From assembly GCA_964017185.1 (NCBI GenBank), contig OZ024874.1:37486721-37550720 (forward strand): 64,000 nucleotides of DNA, written 5' to 3'. Shown here piece by piece: positions 49,078 through 58,436 of this stretch; the first letter of the stretch is position 1, and every line of letters begins with the position of its first letter. The notes under the pieces are model-generated. The model saw only the letters and a list, made by a program, of their open reading frames with translations. It had not been told where the DNA came from and made no database searches. Origin of the DNA: Rugalucina vietnamica (Eukaryota > Mollusca > Bivalvia > Lucinida > Lucinidae). Made by a program: the position numbers and the translations under genes.

Positions 49078-51760
49078 AGCTCACCTGAGCCGAAGGCTCA
49101 CAAGGTGAGCTTATAGTATAGTAGTCGAGCCGGCTTCCGTCCGTGCGTTCGTCCGTGCGTCCGTCCGTCCGTTCACAATTTCAATCTTGAATATCTCTAA
49201 GACAACAAGTCCAATCGCAATCAAATTTTATCTGAAGCATCATTGAGGAGGGGGAAAGGTTGTGTTAGGTTTTGGGCTAGGTCAGATCAGAACTCTGGTT
49301 TCCATGGCAACAGATAGCTCCCATTGAGTTATAATGGGGAAAATGTTGTGGCCACTCTAGCAACTTCATTTTTGATTGGATCTTCTTTATTGTTGCAGGT
49401 AACAAGGACAACTACAATATCTCAAATGGGTTTGAATTTCAGTCAGATCCGACCTCTGACTGTGGAGTTAGCTGCCCCTGAGTGTTTGAAAAATCATTTT
49501 TTGTGTTTTGTGGCCACTCTAGCGCCTTCATTTTTATTCGGATCTTCTTTATTCTTGGAAGTAACAAGGACATTTATAAGATCTCGGATGAGTTCGAATT
49601 TCGACCAGATCCAACCTCTGACTGAGGGGTTATCTGCCCTTGAGTGTTTGAAAAATCAATATTTTGTATTGTGGCCACTCTAGCGCCTTCATTTTTATTC
49701 TGATCTTTTTCGTTCTTGCAGGTAACAAGGACAACTATAATATCTCGTATGGGTTCCAATTTCAGCCAGATCTGACCTCTGACTGTGGAGTTAGCTGCCC
49801 TTGAGTGTTTGAAAAATCATTATTTTGTGTTGTGGCCACTCTAGCGCCTTCAATTTTGATCAGATCTTCTTCATACAGTTCAACCTCATTATAACGCGCC
49901 TCACTATAGTGCGTTTTTCAATATAACACGGCCATGTCATGGCTCCCAAATTAATTATTTTGTTATATATCTATTGTAAATAACCTCATTATAACACGGT
50001 TCACTTATAACACGGTCTGTTTCCATGGACCCCAAAGATAGCGTTATGTTGTGGCCACTCTAGCGACTTCAATTTTGATTGGATCTTCTTCATACTTGGA
50101 AGTAACAAGGATAGCCATAACATCTTGGACGAGTTCGAATTTCAGCCAGATTCAACCCTTGACTGCAGAGTTATCTGCCCTTGACTGTGTGAAAAATCAA
50201 TATTTAGTGTTGTGGTCACTCTAGTGCCTTCATTTTTATTAGCTCACCTAAGCCGAAGGCTCACAAGGTGAGCTTATAGTATAGTAGTCGAGCCAGCGTC
50301 CGTCCGTGCACCCGTCCGTCCTTCACAATTTCAATCTTGAATATCTCTAAGACAACAAGTCCAATCGCAATCAAATTTTATCTGAAGCATCAATGAGGAG
50401 GGGGAAAGGTTGCATTAGGTTTTGGGCCAGGTCAGATCAGAACTCTGGTTTCCATGGCAACAGATAGCTCCCATTGAGTTATAATGATGAATATGTTGTG
50501 GCCACTCTAGCAACTTCATTTTTGATTGGATCTTCTTCATTCTTGCAGGTAATAAGGACAACCATAACATCTCGGATGAGTTCGAATTTCGGCCAGGTTA
50601 GACCTCAGATTGCGGAGTTAACTGCCCTTGAGCGCCTGGAAAAATCCCCATAGACTTATAATGGGAAAAATGTTGTGGCCACTCGAGCACCTTTATTTTT
50701 CATTGGATCTTCTTCATTCTTGCTGGTGACAAGGACAACCATAATATCTCGGATGGGTTTGAATTTCAGCCAGATCCGACCTCTGACTGTGGAGTTAGCT
50801 GCCCTTGAGTGTTTGAAAAATCATTATTTTGTGTTGTGGCCACTCTAGCGACTTCAATTTTGATTGGATCTTCTTCATACTTAGAAGTAACAAGGATAGC
50901 CATAACATCTTGGATGAGTTCGAATTTCAGCCAGATTCAACCCTTGACTGCAGAGTTATCTGCCCTTGACTGTGTGAAAAATCAATATTTAGTGTTGTGG
51001 CCACTCTAGCGCCTTCATTTTTATTCGGATCTTCCTTATTCTGGGAAGTAACAAGGACATCCATAACATCTTGGATGAGTTCGAATTTCGACCAGATCCG
51101 ACCTCTGACTGCAGAGTTATCTGCCCTTGAGTGTTTGAAAAATCCATATTTTGTGTTGTGGCCACTCTAGCATCTTTGTTTTTCAGTGGATCTTCTTCAT
51201 TCTTGCAGGTAACAAGGATAACTACAATATCTCGAATGAGTTCAAATTTCGACCAGATCCGACCTCTGACTGCGGAGTTATCTGCCCATGAGTGTTTGAA
51301 AAATCAATATTTTGTGTTGTGGCCACTCTAGCATCTTTGTTTTTCAGTGGATCTTCTTCATTCTTGTAGGTTACAAGAATAACTACAATATCTCAGATGA
51401 GTTCAAATTTCGGCCAGATCTGACCTCTGACTAGGGAGTTAGCTGCCCTTTAGTGTTTGAAAAATCAATATTTTGTATTGTGGCCACTCTAGCGCCTTCA
51501 ATTTTGATCGGATCTTCTTCATTCTTGGAAGAAACAAGGATAACCATAACACCTTGGATGAGTTCGAATTTGAGCCAGATTCGAACCTGTACTGTGGAGT
51601 TAGCTGCCCTTGAATGTTTGAAAAATCAATTTTAAGTAATGTGGCCACTCCAGCATCTTCAATTTTGATCAGATTTTAAAAAAAAAAAAAAAGACCACTT
51701 TGTCCAGTGACTGTACTTGTTGACTCTCAGGTGAGCGATCATTGCCCTTGGGCTACTTGT
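49078..51760 (+). mobile_element. type B hairpin-ended element(s) with 161-bp satellite core, second head inside
   Basis: Head at 49078 with the AGTAGTCGAGCCGGC spacer, then the 161-bp array (GTTGTGGCCACTCTAGC units), then at 50241 a second head (AGCTCACCTAAGCCGAAGGC) with the same spacer and a fresh array, and a single tail ending GGCTACTTGT at 51760. Either one element inserted into another that lost its 3' half, or unequal exchange produced a double head. ORFs of 60-120 codons (49324-49683, 50809-51009, 51131-51331) are in-array frames. Confidence 0.8.
49876..50046. mobile_element. small TE fragment with pogo/Tigger-like end
   Basis: CAGTTCAACCTCATTATAAC just after a TA resembles pogo/Tigger terminal repeats, and CCTCATTATAACACGGTTCA recurs inside. 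The right end (GATAGCGTTAT) does not form a clear matching inverted end, and one satellite unit is missing here. Probably a deleted insertion. Confidence 0.4.
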
Positions 51761-51761
51761 T

Positions 51762-53264
51762 AGCTCACCTGAGCCGAAGGCTCACAAGGTGAGCTTATAT
51801 TATACCAATCAGTCCGTTCGTCCATTGTCCACAATTTCAAAGATCTTCTTCTCTGAAACCGCTTGGCCAATCAAACTGAAATTTTATGTGGAGTAGCCAT
51901 GGGTAGGTGGAACGAAAGTTTGTTCACATCTTGATCACATTACCAAGATGGCCGCCACACCCATATACATGTATGGTAAAAACCACTCAAAAATCTTCTT
52001 CTCCAGAACCGGTGGGCGGATTTCCACGAAACTTGGTATGTAGCATCGAAGACTCCAGCCCATCATAGTTTGAGCAAATGATGACCCTGGGATGACCTTG
52101 ACCTATTTTACGGCAAGGCCAATTTTGGAAACATAAGCTTTTACATGGGGAAAAAGTGAAAACTATGGATTTTTTGAAAACTATCGCAGCCTGAGACCTG
52201 AAAAGTGGTAGATGCAGAGAACTAATGGAGTATATGAAGGTATGCAATCAATTTAGGTCAAGGTCATCTCTTGACCTTGGCCGATCTGTCGTCCATACAC
52301 ACTTTTCAAAGATCTTCTTCTCTGAAACGGCTTGGCCAATAAAAGTGAAATTTTGTGCATAGCATCCATGGATATGGGGAACGAAAGTTTGATCGTGAAA
52401 TCTGGGTTACCTGACCAAGATCGCCACCACGCCCATATATGGTAAAAACCACTCAAAAATCTTCTTCTCCAGAACGAGCAGGCCCATTTTCCCGAAACTT
52501 AGTATGTAGCACTTTGGACTCCAACCCATCATAGTTTGATCAAATGATGACCTGAGGATGACCTTTACCTATTTTACGGCAAGGTCAATTTTGGAAACAT
52601 AGAGGCTTTTAAATTTTAGATTTTTTGAAAACTATTGCAGCCTGAGACCTGAAAAGAGGTAGTAGATGCAAACAACTAATGGAGTAGATGAAGGTATGTG
52701 ATTAATTTAGGTCAAGGTCATCTCTTGACATTGGCCGGTCTGTCGTCCATACACACTTTTCAAAGATTTTCTCTGAAACCCCTTGGCCGATCAAAGTGAA
52801 ATTTTATGTGGAGCATCCATGGGTAGAGGGAACAAAAGTTTGATTGCGAAATCTGGGTCATATGACCAAGATGGCCGCCACGACCATATATGGTAAAAAC
52901 CACTCAAAAATCTTCTTCTCCAGAACGGGCAGGTAGATTTTCACGAAACTTAGTATGTAGCATTTTGGACTCCAGCCCATCGTAGTTTGATCAAATGATG
53001 ACCCTGGGATGACCTTGACCTATTTTACGGCAAGGTCAGTTTTGGAATCGTAGGCTTTTACATGGGAAAAAGTTAAAGCTACTGATTTTTTGAAAACTAT
53101 TGCTGCCTGAGACCTGAAAAGTGGTAGATGCAAACAACTAATGGAGTGGATGAAGGTATGTGATTAATTAAGGTCAAGGTCAATTTTGGAAACATAGGCT
53201 TTTACATGGGAAAAAGTGACAACTAGGTCTCAGGTAAGCGTTTACAGGACCAATGATCCTATGG
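51762..53264 (+). mobile_element. type A-like element with a different, about 480-bp monomer
   Basis: Head immediately follows the type B tail (TTAGCTCACC at 51760). Monomers begin near 51830, 52295 and 52755 (TCTGAAACCGCTTGGCCAAT) and carry blocks absent from ordinary type A units: GGCTTTTACATGGGAAAAAG, CAGCCTGAGACCTGAAAAGT and CTAATGGAGTAGATGAAGGT. The tail at 53228-53264 is mutated (CAATGATCCTATGG). The same monomer fills 62830-64000. Confidence 0.8.
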
Positions 53265-53326
53265 AAACTATTGCAGCCATAGACCTGAAACATGACCAAG
53301 ATGGCCGTCATACCCATATATGGTAA

Positions 53327-55087
53327 ACAAGTAGCCGAAGGGCAACGATGGCTCACCTGAGAGTCATCAAGTCCAGTCACAGGACAAAGTAATTGGGGTT
53401 TTTACCATATATGGGCATGATGACCATCTTGGTCATGTGACCTGGAAACCCTACTTACATCAGCAGAAGAGCTCTTGTCTGGATTGTGTATCCTCTTTTC
53501 TGCCATTTTGGTTCACTTGGAAAAATCATCTAACAAGGTCAGGGTCCTATAATGACACCCGGGATAGGGGCTTTTGACCCAAGGGGCAAGATTGGCAGGA
53601 TTTATGTAGAGCCCCACATGACAATGTTGTATATCAAATATGCAAGCTTTGTGTCATGCTGTTGCAGAGAAGATTTTTTCATATATTTCCATTATAAGTC
53701 TATGGTAGATAATGACATGCCTGGGGCATGGCCCATATGGACCCCAGTGGCACGGTTGGCAGGATTTATAAAGAGGACCACTATACATTGCTATAAACAA
53801 AATATGAAAGCTCTGGGCCTTGTGGTTTCGGAGAAGAAGATTTTTTTATGTTTTACCCATGACCCCCCCCCCCCCTCTGGGCGGGGCCCGTATGGACCCC
53901 GGGGGCACGGTTGGCAGTATTTATAAAGAAGACCACTATACATTGCTACAAACAAAATATGAAAGCTCTGGGCCTTGTGGTTTCGGAGAAGAAGATTTTT
54001 TTATGTTTTACCCATGACCCCCCCGGGGTGGGGCCCGTATGGACCCCAGGGGCATGATCGGCAGGATTTATAAAGAGGACCACTATACATTGCTACACAC
54101 AAAATATGAAAGGTTTGGGTCTTGTGGTTTCGGAGAAGACAATTTTTTAAAGTTTTTTCCATGACGCCCCCGGGGCGGGGCCCGTATGGACCCCAGGGGC
54201 ACGGTTGGCAGGATTTATAAAGAGGACCACTATACATTGCTACTGACAAAATATGAAAGCTCTGGGCCTTGTGGTTTCGGAGAAGAAGATTTTTTTTATG
54301 TTTTTCCCATTGTAAGTCTATGCGAGCTAATGACCCCCGGGGTGGGGCCATTTTTGACCCCAGGGGCATGATTGGCAGGATTTATAAAGAGGACTTATAT
54401 ACATTGTTACATAAAAAATATGAAAGCTCTGGGCCTTGTGGTTTCCGAGAAGAAGATTTTTTATGTTTTCCCCATGACGCCCCCAGGGCGGGGCCCGTAT
54501 GGACCCCAGGGGCATGGTTGGCAGGATTTATGAAGAGGAACACTAGACATGGCTTCACACAAAATATGAAAGCTCTGGGCCTTGTGGTTTCTGAGAAGAA
54601 GATTTTTTTATGTTTTTTTATGTTTTTCCCATTGTAAGTCTATGGGAGCTATCTGTTGCCATGGAAACCAGAGTTCTGATCCGACCTGGCCCAAAACCTA
54701 ACACAACCTTTCCCCTTCCTCAATGATGCTTTAGATAAAATTTGGTCATGATTGGCCTTGTTGTCTTAGAGATATTCAAGTTTGAAAATGTGGATGGACG
54801 CACAGACGCACGGACGGACGCTGGCTCGACTACTATACTGTAAATTCGGAAATTTTCGCGTGACTTTTATTTCGCGAATTTTCTATTTCCAAATAATCAG
54901 CGAGTTCTTGAATTCGCGAGTGAGTGTCCATTTATTCTATAAAGTTTATTGTGACTCTTTATTAGCGAGAACTTTGAATTCGCGAGGCAACCAATTCGCG
55001 AATATTAGCGAAAATTAAGTTCTCGCGAATATTTCCGGATTTACAGTACTATAAGCTCACCTTGTGAGCCTTTGGCTCAGGTGAGCT
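53327..55087 (-). mobile_element. type C hairpin-ended element, minus strand, with a third satellite core
   Basis: Read on the minus strand: head AGCTCACCTGAGCCAAAGGC from 55087, the GTCGAGCCAGCGTCCGTCCG spacer near 54820, a core, and the type B-style tail (GTCCAGTGACTGT absent, but CTCTCAGGTGAGCC and GGCTACTTGT present) ending at 53327. The core is about seven units of roughly 155 bp (ACACTATACATTGCTACA, GAAAGCTCTGGGCCTTGTGG, CGGGGCCCGTATGGACCCC) between 53550 and 54620. The long frames here (53552-53926, 54269-54637 and the minus-strand ones) are array artefacts. The MITE at 54838 interrupts the head. Confidence 0.8.
54838..55046. mobile_element. 209-bp TA-flanked MITE (CTGTAAATTCGGAAATTTTCGCG ends)
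   Basis: CTGTAAATTCGGAAATTTTC and its near-perfect inverted copy are flanked by TA (54836-54837, 55047-55048). Removal restores the hairpin-element head (ctactaTActataag), as in the copies at 2700 and 49110. Rich in TTCGCGAA motifs. Confidence 0.9.
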
Positions 55088-55102
55088 AAAAAAAAAACAG
55101 CC

Positions 55103-55166
55103 ACTTTGTACAGTGACTGTACTTGTTGACTCTCAGGTGAGGGATCGTTGCCCTTGGGCTACTTGT
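55103..55166 (+). mobile_element. isolated type B tail next to the last exon
   Basis: ACTTTGTACAGTGACTGTAC, CTCAGGTGAGGG and CCCTTGGGCTACTTGT match the ends of the type B elements at 5080 and 51700. The rest of the element is missing, replaced by the inverted type C element. It ends 36 bp before the HTATSF1-like last exon. Confidence 0.8.
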
Positions 55167-55202
55167 CTTTTTATATTAGTAAGATGAGTATTGTTTCTTC
55201 AG

Positions 55203-55706
55203 CGGCATCCTGATGGAGTAGTCTCAGTCACCTACAAGGAAGCTGAAGAAGCTGATCTGTGTGTATCATCACTCCACCAACGATGGTTCGCTAAACGCAG
55301 AATTCTGGCTGCTACTTGGGATGGTCAAACAAAATATGAGGTTCAGGAAACAGACAAACAACGAGAAGAGAGACTTCAGAAGTGGGAAAACTTTCTTGAA
55401 ACTGGTAAAAAGGAAGCACAGGCGACTGTTCCTGGTGTTGATGTTCAAAATACAGCTAGTGAGCCAAAATCAAATAAAGGACTAGAAACTACAATAGTAA
55501 ATACCAACACTGTTGACAAACATGCAAATGCTAATGAAATTGAGTCTAAAACAGCACTGACTGAGTCTAAAACAGCACTGACTGAGTCTACAACAGCACT
55601 GACTGAAACTGTATCCATTCATCATGTTTCAAGTAGAAATGAAGAAAAAAGTGTTCAAATCGAAGATACAATTAGTGCTGGTGAAAAGGATAAAGAAGAG
55701 GATTAG
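55203..55706 (+). CDS. HTATSF1: HTATSF1-like, terminal coding exon: rest of UHM and C-terminal tail
   Basis: The acceptor is tgtttcttcag (AG at 55201-55202); the stop TAG is at 55704-55706. The exon encodes 167 residues. Residues 1-11 (RHPDGVVSVTY) hold the RNP1-position strand. Residues 27-29 are RWF, the R-x-F loop signature that separates a UHM from an ordinary RRM. The domain closes with the AATWDGQTKYEV strand. A predicted helical segment (QREERLQKWENFLETGKK) follows, as in the family. The rest is low-complexity and charged, with a 7-residue repeat (near residues 117-137, about ESKTALT three times) and an acidic end (EKDKEED). The tail is much shorter than the long acidic C-terminus of vertebrate orthologues. 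The tail of a type B element ends at 55166, leaving only 36 bp for acceptor signals. Confidence 0.93.
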   Translation, partial: RHPDGVVSVTYKEAEEADLCVSSLHQRWFAKRRILAATWDGQTKYEVQETDKQREERLQKWENFLETGKKEAQATVPGVDVQNTASEPKSNKGLETTIVNTNTVDKHANANEIESKTALTESKTALTESTTALTETVSIHHVSSRNEEKSVQIEDTISAGEKDKEED

Positions 55707-55765
55707 CTTAGGTTCTAAGAGGATTAGCTTAGGTTCTGTCTTTAAAGAAAGTGGATGACATAATG

Positions 55766-55771
55766 ATTAAA
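55766..55771 (+). promoter_or_regulatory. possible poly(A) signal (ATTAAA)
   Basis: An ATTAAA hexamer lies 60 bp after the HTATSF1-like stop and is followed by a GT-rich stretch (agggtgttgtc). No AATAAA was seen before the next transposon at 56190. It would give a very short 3' UTR. The hexamer is common by chance in AT-rich DNA, so this is only a candidate. Confidence 0.25.
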
Positions 55772-55832
55772 AGGGTGTTGTCACCCATCAATATCTGTTG
55801 CGATGAAAGAAATGTTCATTTGTATTTCTAAA

Positions 55833-56165
55833 TTGGTCCAGCTGAATTTCAGGGTTGTTATGTTCAGGGGAGAAGTTTGAACATTTCTGAAAATGAAATT
55901 TTTCCATGTGAGAGAAACTGTAATTCTTTACTTGTCCAGCTAAATTTCAGGATTGCTTTGGTCAGAGAAAAAAATCTGTACATTTCTGAAAATGAAAATT
56001 TTTCGAGGTGCATGGGTGACGGAATGTGTTTCTTTACTGGTCCAGCTGAATTTCAGGCTTTGCTATAGTCAGTGAAAAAAGTCTGTACATTTCTGAAAAT
56101 GAAATTTTTCCAGGTGAGGGAATTTCAGGGTTGCTATGGTCAGGGAAAAAAGTCAGGGTATTTTA
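55833..56165 (+). repeat. about 100-bp tandem repeat just downstream of the gene
   Basis: TCCAGCTGAATTTCAGG at 55837, 55934 and 56041 and TTTCTGAAAATGAAATTTTT between them define three diverged units plus a partial one. It lies in the possible 3' UTR or immediately after it. Confidence 0.8.
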
Positions 56166-56840
56166 AATTTGATGGCATTTGGCATTTTTAGCTCACCTGA
56201 GCCGAAGGCTCACAAGGTGAGCTTATAGGATGTCCATGCTCCGTCAGTACGTCGTCTGGCCACAATTTCAAAGATCTTCTTCTTTGACACTGCTTGGCCA
56301 GTCAAAGCCAAACTTCAGTTAATATAACTGGTCCAGGTCACATGACCAAGAAGGCTGCCATGCCAATATATGGTAAAAACCAAAAAACAATCTTCTCTGG
56401 AACTGATTGACCAATTTCAAGGAAACATGTTATGTAGCATCAGGGACTCTGGCCCATTATAGTTTATTTAAATCATGACCTTGGGTTGACCTTGACCTAT
56501 TTTATGGCAAGGTCATTTTTGGTTACTTAGGCTTTTCAATGACAAAAAGTGAAAACTTTTGAATTTTTCAAGAAGTTTTGTAGCCTGTGACCTGAAAGTT
56601 GGTAGATACAGACAACATGTTGTGCCAATGAAGTGTTGTGAGTATAAAAGGTCAAGGTCATTTCCTGACCTTTGCCTAAGGTCATTTACAAATTAAATGT
56701 AAAACTTAATTTTCTCAGTAACCACTTGACCAATCAAAGCCAAAATTTATATGTAGTATTCTTGGGATGGGGGAACAAAAGTTTATATAAATGGTCAAGG
56801 TCACTTATTCAAGATGGCTGCCATGGCTATAAATAGCAAA

Positions 56841-57025
56841 AAACCACCGCTGTGTCTGGTGTGGGTTCAAACTTGGCTACATGTGAGACAAGCAAAGTTC
56901 TGCTTGCGGGTGTGTCAGGTGGTTTTTCTCGGGGTTCTCCCGTTTTTGCCCTACCTACTGATTGGCCTGTCTCATATATGCTGAAATAATCTTGAAAGGG
57001 ACGTTAAATTGAATTAAAAAAAAAA
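56841..57025 (+). mobile_element. SINE, 5'-truncated copy
   Basis: Has the body (GTGAGACAAGCAAAGTTCTG), the 3' end CTTGAAAGGGACGTTAAATT and an A-rich tail of the 2813 family, but starts after the A box. AGCAAAA flanks it (56834-56840 and 57026-57032). Confidence 0.85.
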
Positions 57026-57360
57026 AGCAAAATTCTTAAAAAAAATCTACTCCTGAAGCAGAAGGCCTACCATTTTGAAACTTGGCATGAAGCATCAAGG
57101 GGAGGAGTTCTACAAAGTTTTTATAAATGATGACCCTGGGATGACCTTGACCTATTTTATGGCAAGGTCAACATAGGTCGCCCATACATTTGAAGGGAAA
57201 AATTGTCAAAATGTCACTTGAAGGGAAACACTTTATGGAAATGTGCAAATGGACTAAAAATTTATGATTCTGAAAGAGATCTCTGAAACCGCTTGGCCAA
57301 TCAAAGCCAAAGTTCATGTGGAGCATTCTTTGGAAGGGAGAATGAAAGTTCATATAAATG

Positions 57361-57404
57361 GTCAAGGTCACATGACCAAGATGGCCGCCATGGCTATAAA
57401 TAGC
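57361..57404 (+). promoter_or_regulatory. promoter-like module in the type A monomer (best example)
   Basis: In 44 bp: TCAAGGTCA (57362-57370, an extended nuclear-receptor half-site as bound by FTZ-F1/ERR proteins), AAGATGGCCGCC (57378-57389, close to a YY1 core) and CTATAAATAG (57394-57403, a good TATA box). The same order recurs in type A monomers near 2140, 6465, 27225, 34255 and 34980. The motif matches are seen; activity is conjecture. Confidence 0.3.
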
Positions 57405-57783
57405 AAAAACCTTTAAAAATCTTCTTCTCCAGAACCAGAAGGCCTATGATTTTGAAAGTTGTCATGAAACATCAGGGAGAGGAGCTCTACAAAGTTTATA
57501 TAAATCATGACCCTAGGATTACATTGACCTATTTTATGGCAAGGCCAACATAGGTTGCCCATGCATTTGAATGGGGAAAATTAGTATAATGTAATCAAAT
57601 AGGGGAGAATCTTATTGGTCAGAACTGTAAGACCCATGATTTTGGAACTTTGCCTGAAGCATCAGTGTCTGAAGCTCTACAAAGTTTGTATAAATCAAGA
57701 CCCTGGGATGACTTTGACCCATTTTATGGCAAGGTCAGCTGAGGTTGCATATCCCAGATCTCAGGTGAGTGTTGGTCCCCTGG

Positions 57784-58436
57784 TATTCATTGCTTGTGCA
57801 ATTTTACAGAATTTACTTAATTTTTAGGTGAATGGCTTAAATATCTCAGAATTTCTTAACTAATTACAGACCTTCGAAAAGAATGTTTCCTGAAATATCT
57901 TCTTTGTCAAGTAAATTTAGATCAGGCTAAGTAAACCTAATTTTTCTTTTTCTTGTTTTCTCCCCCCCCCCCCCCCCCCCCCCCGCCTGTTTTAGAAAAA
58001 AAAGAAGAGGGACATATTTTTCGGCTTTCTGTCATTCCCTTCTTCCACCCCCTATAGGAGTATGTACCTTGTGTGCCCAACTCCTCCTACATTTTTATTC
58101 CATGCTTTGAAGATATGCATATGGTTTGAATATAATCCTCAGATTAATTTTTCGCAACTTGAACTTTGTCATTTTCGGGTATTTTAACAATGAAAGTGAA
58201 TGGACAGTGAGTACATTGTGTATGCAACTCCTCTTACAGTTTTATTCTGATTCTTTTCAAACTTAAACAATGTCTTAACCATGTTTTGAAGATATGCATG
58301 TGGTTTGGATATAATCCTCAAATTAATTTTTCTTACTTTTTTTTTTTTTTTTTTCGCAGTTTGAACTTAAGTCTTTTTTCGTGTACTTTGACAATGAAAG
58401 TGAATGGACAGTTGGTGATTTTCTCCCACAGTTTTA
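57784..58436 (+). repeat. intergenic stretch with poly(C) and a diverged tandem repeat
   Basis: A 23-bp C run (57962-57984) is followed by two units (about 58095 and 58282) of GAAGATATGCATRTGGTTTG, ATAATCCTCARATTAATTTT and ATGAAAGTGAATGGACAG. Two more units of this repeat lie at 60390-60670. No gene was seen. Confidence 0.7.

Larger units (their letters stand above)
1202..55706 (+). other. HTATSF1: HTATSF1-like gene, 3' portion (four coding exons seen, three introns)
   Basis: Four exons on the + strand join in one frame (170+97+90+504 nt, 287 codons with the stop) and match the family in order: end of RRM1, basic linker, UHM domain, charged C-terminal tail. All junctions use AG/GT and phases agree: exon 1 ends after two codon bases, exon 2 begins with the third, and the later junctions are phase 0. 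Family knowledge: Tat-SF1/Cus2 is a nuclear U2 snRNP-associated factor whose UHM binds a tryptophan ligand motif of SF3B1 during branch-site recognition. The introns (1372-26025, 26123-35607, 35698-55202) are almost wholly transposon-derived. The N-terminus and start codon lie upstream of the window, so the promoter is not visible. Confidence 0.9.
56190..57783 (+). mobile_element. type A hairpin-ended element with an inserted SINE fragment
   Basis: Head AGCTCACCTGAGCCGAAGGC at 56190. Monomers near 56270, 56720 and 57285. The tail is decayed (CTCAGGTGAGTGTTGGTCCC, CTGG) and ends at 57783. Confidence 0.8.

Noticed and set aside
53552-54637. Proline/glycine-rich ORFs of up to 124 codons
   Set aside because: They track the roughly 155-bp units of a type C element and are open on both strands because of GGGGCCC-rich repeats.
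55047-55090. Head of a + strand element next to the last exon
   Set aside because: Orientation is reversed (GGTGAGCCTTTGGCTCAGGT); it is the head of the minus-strand type C element, and the tail at 55103 belongs to a different, lost element.
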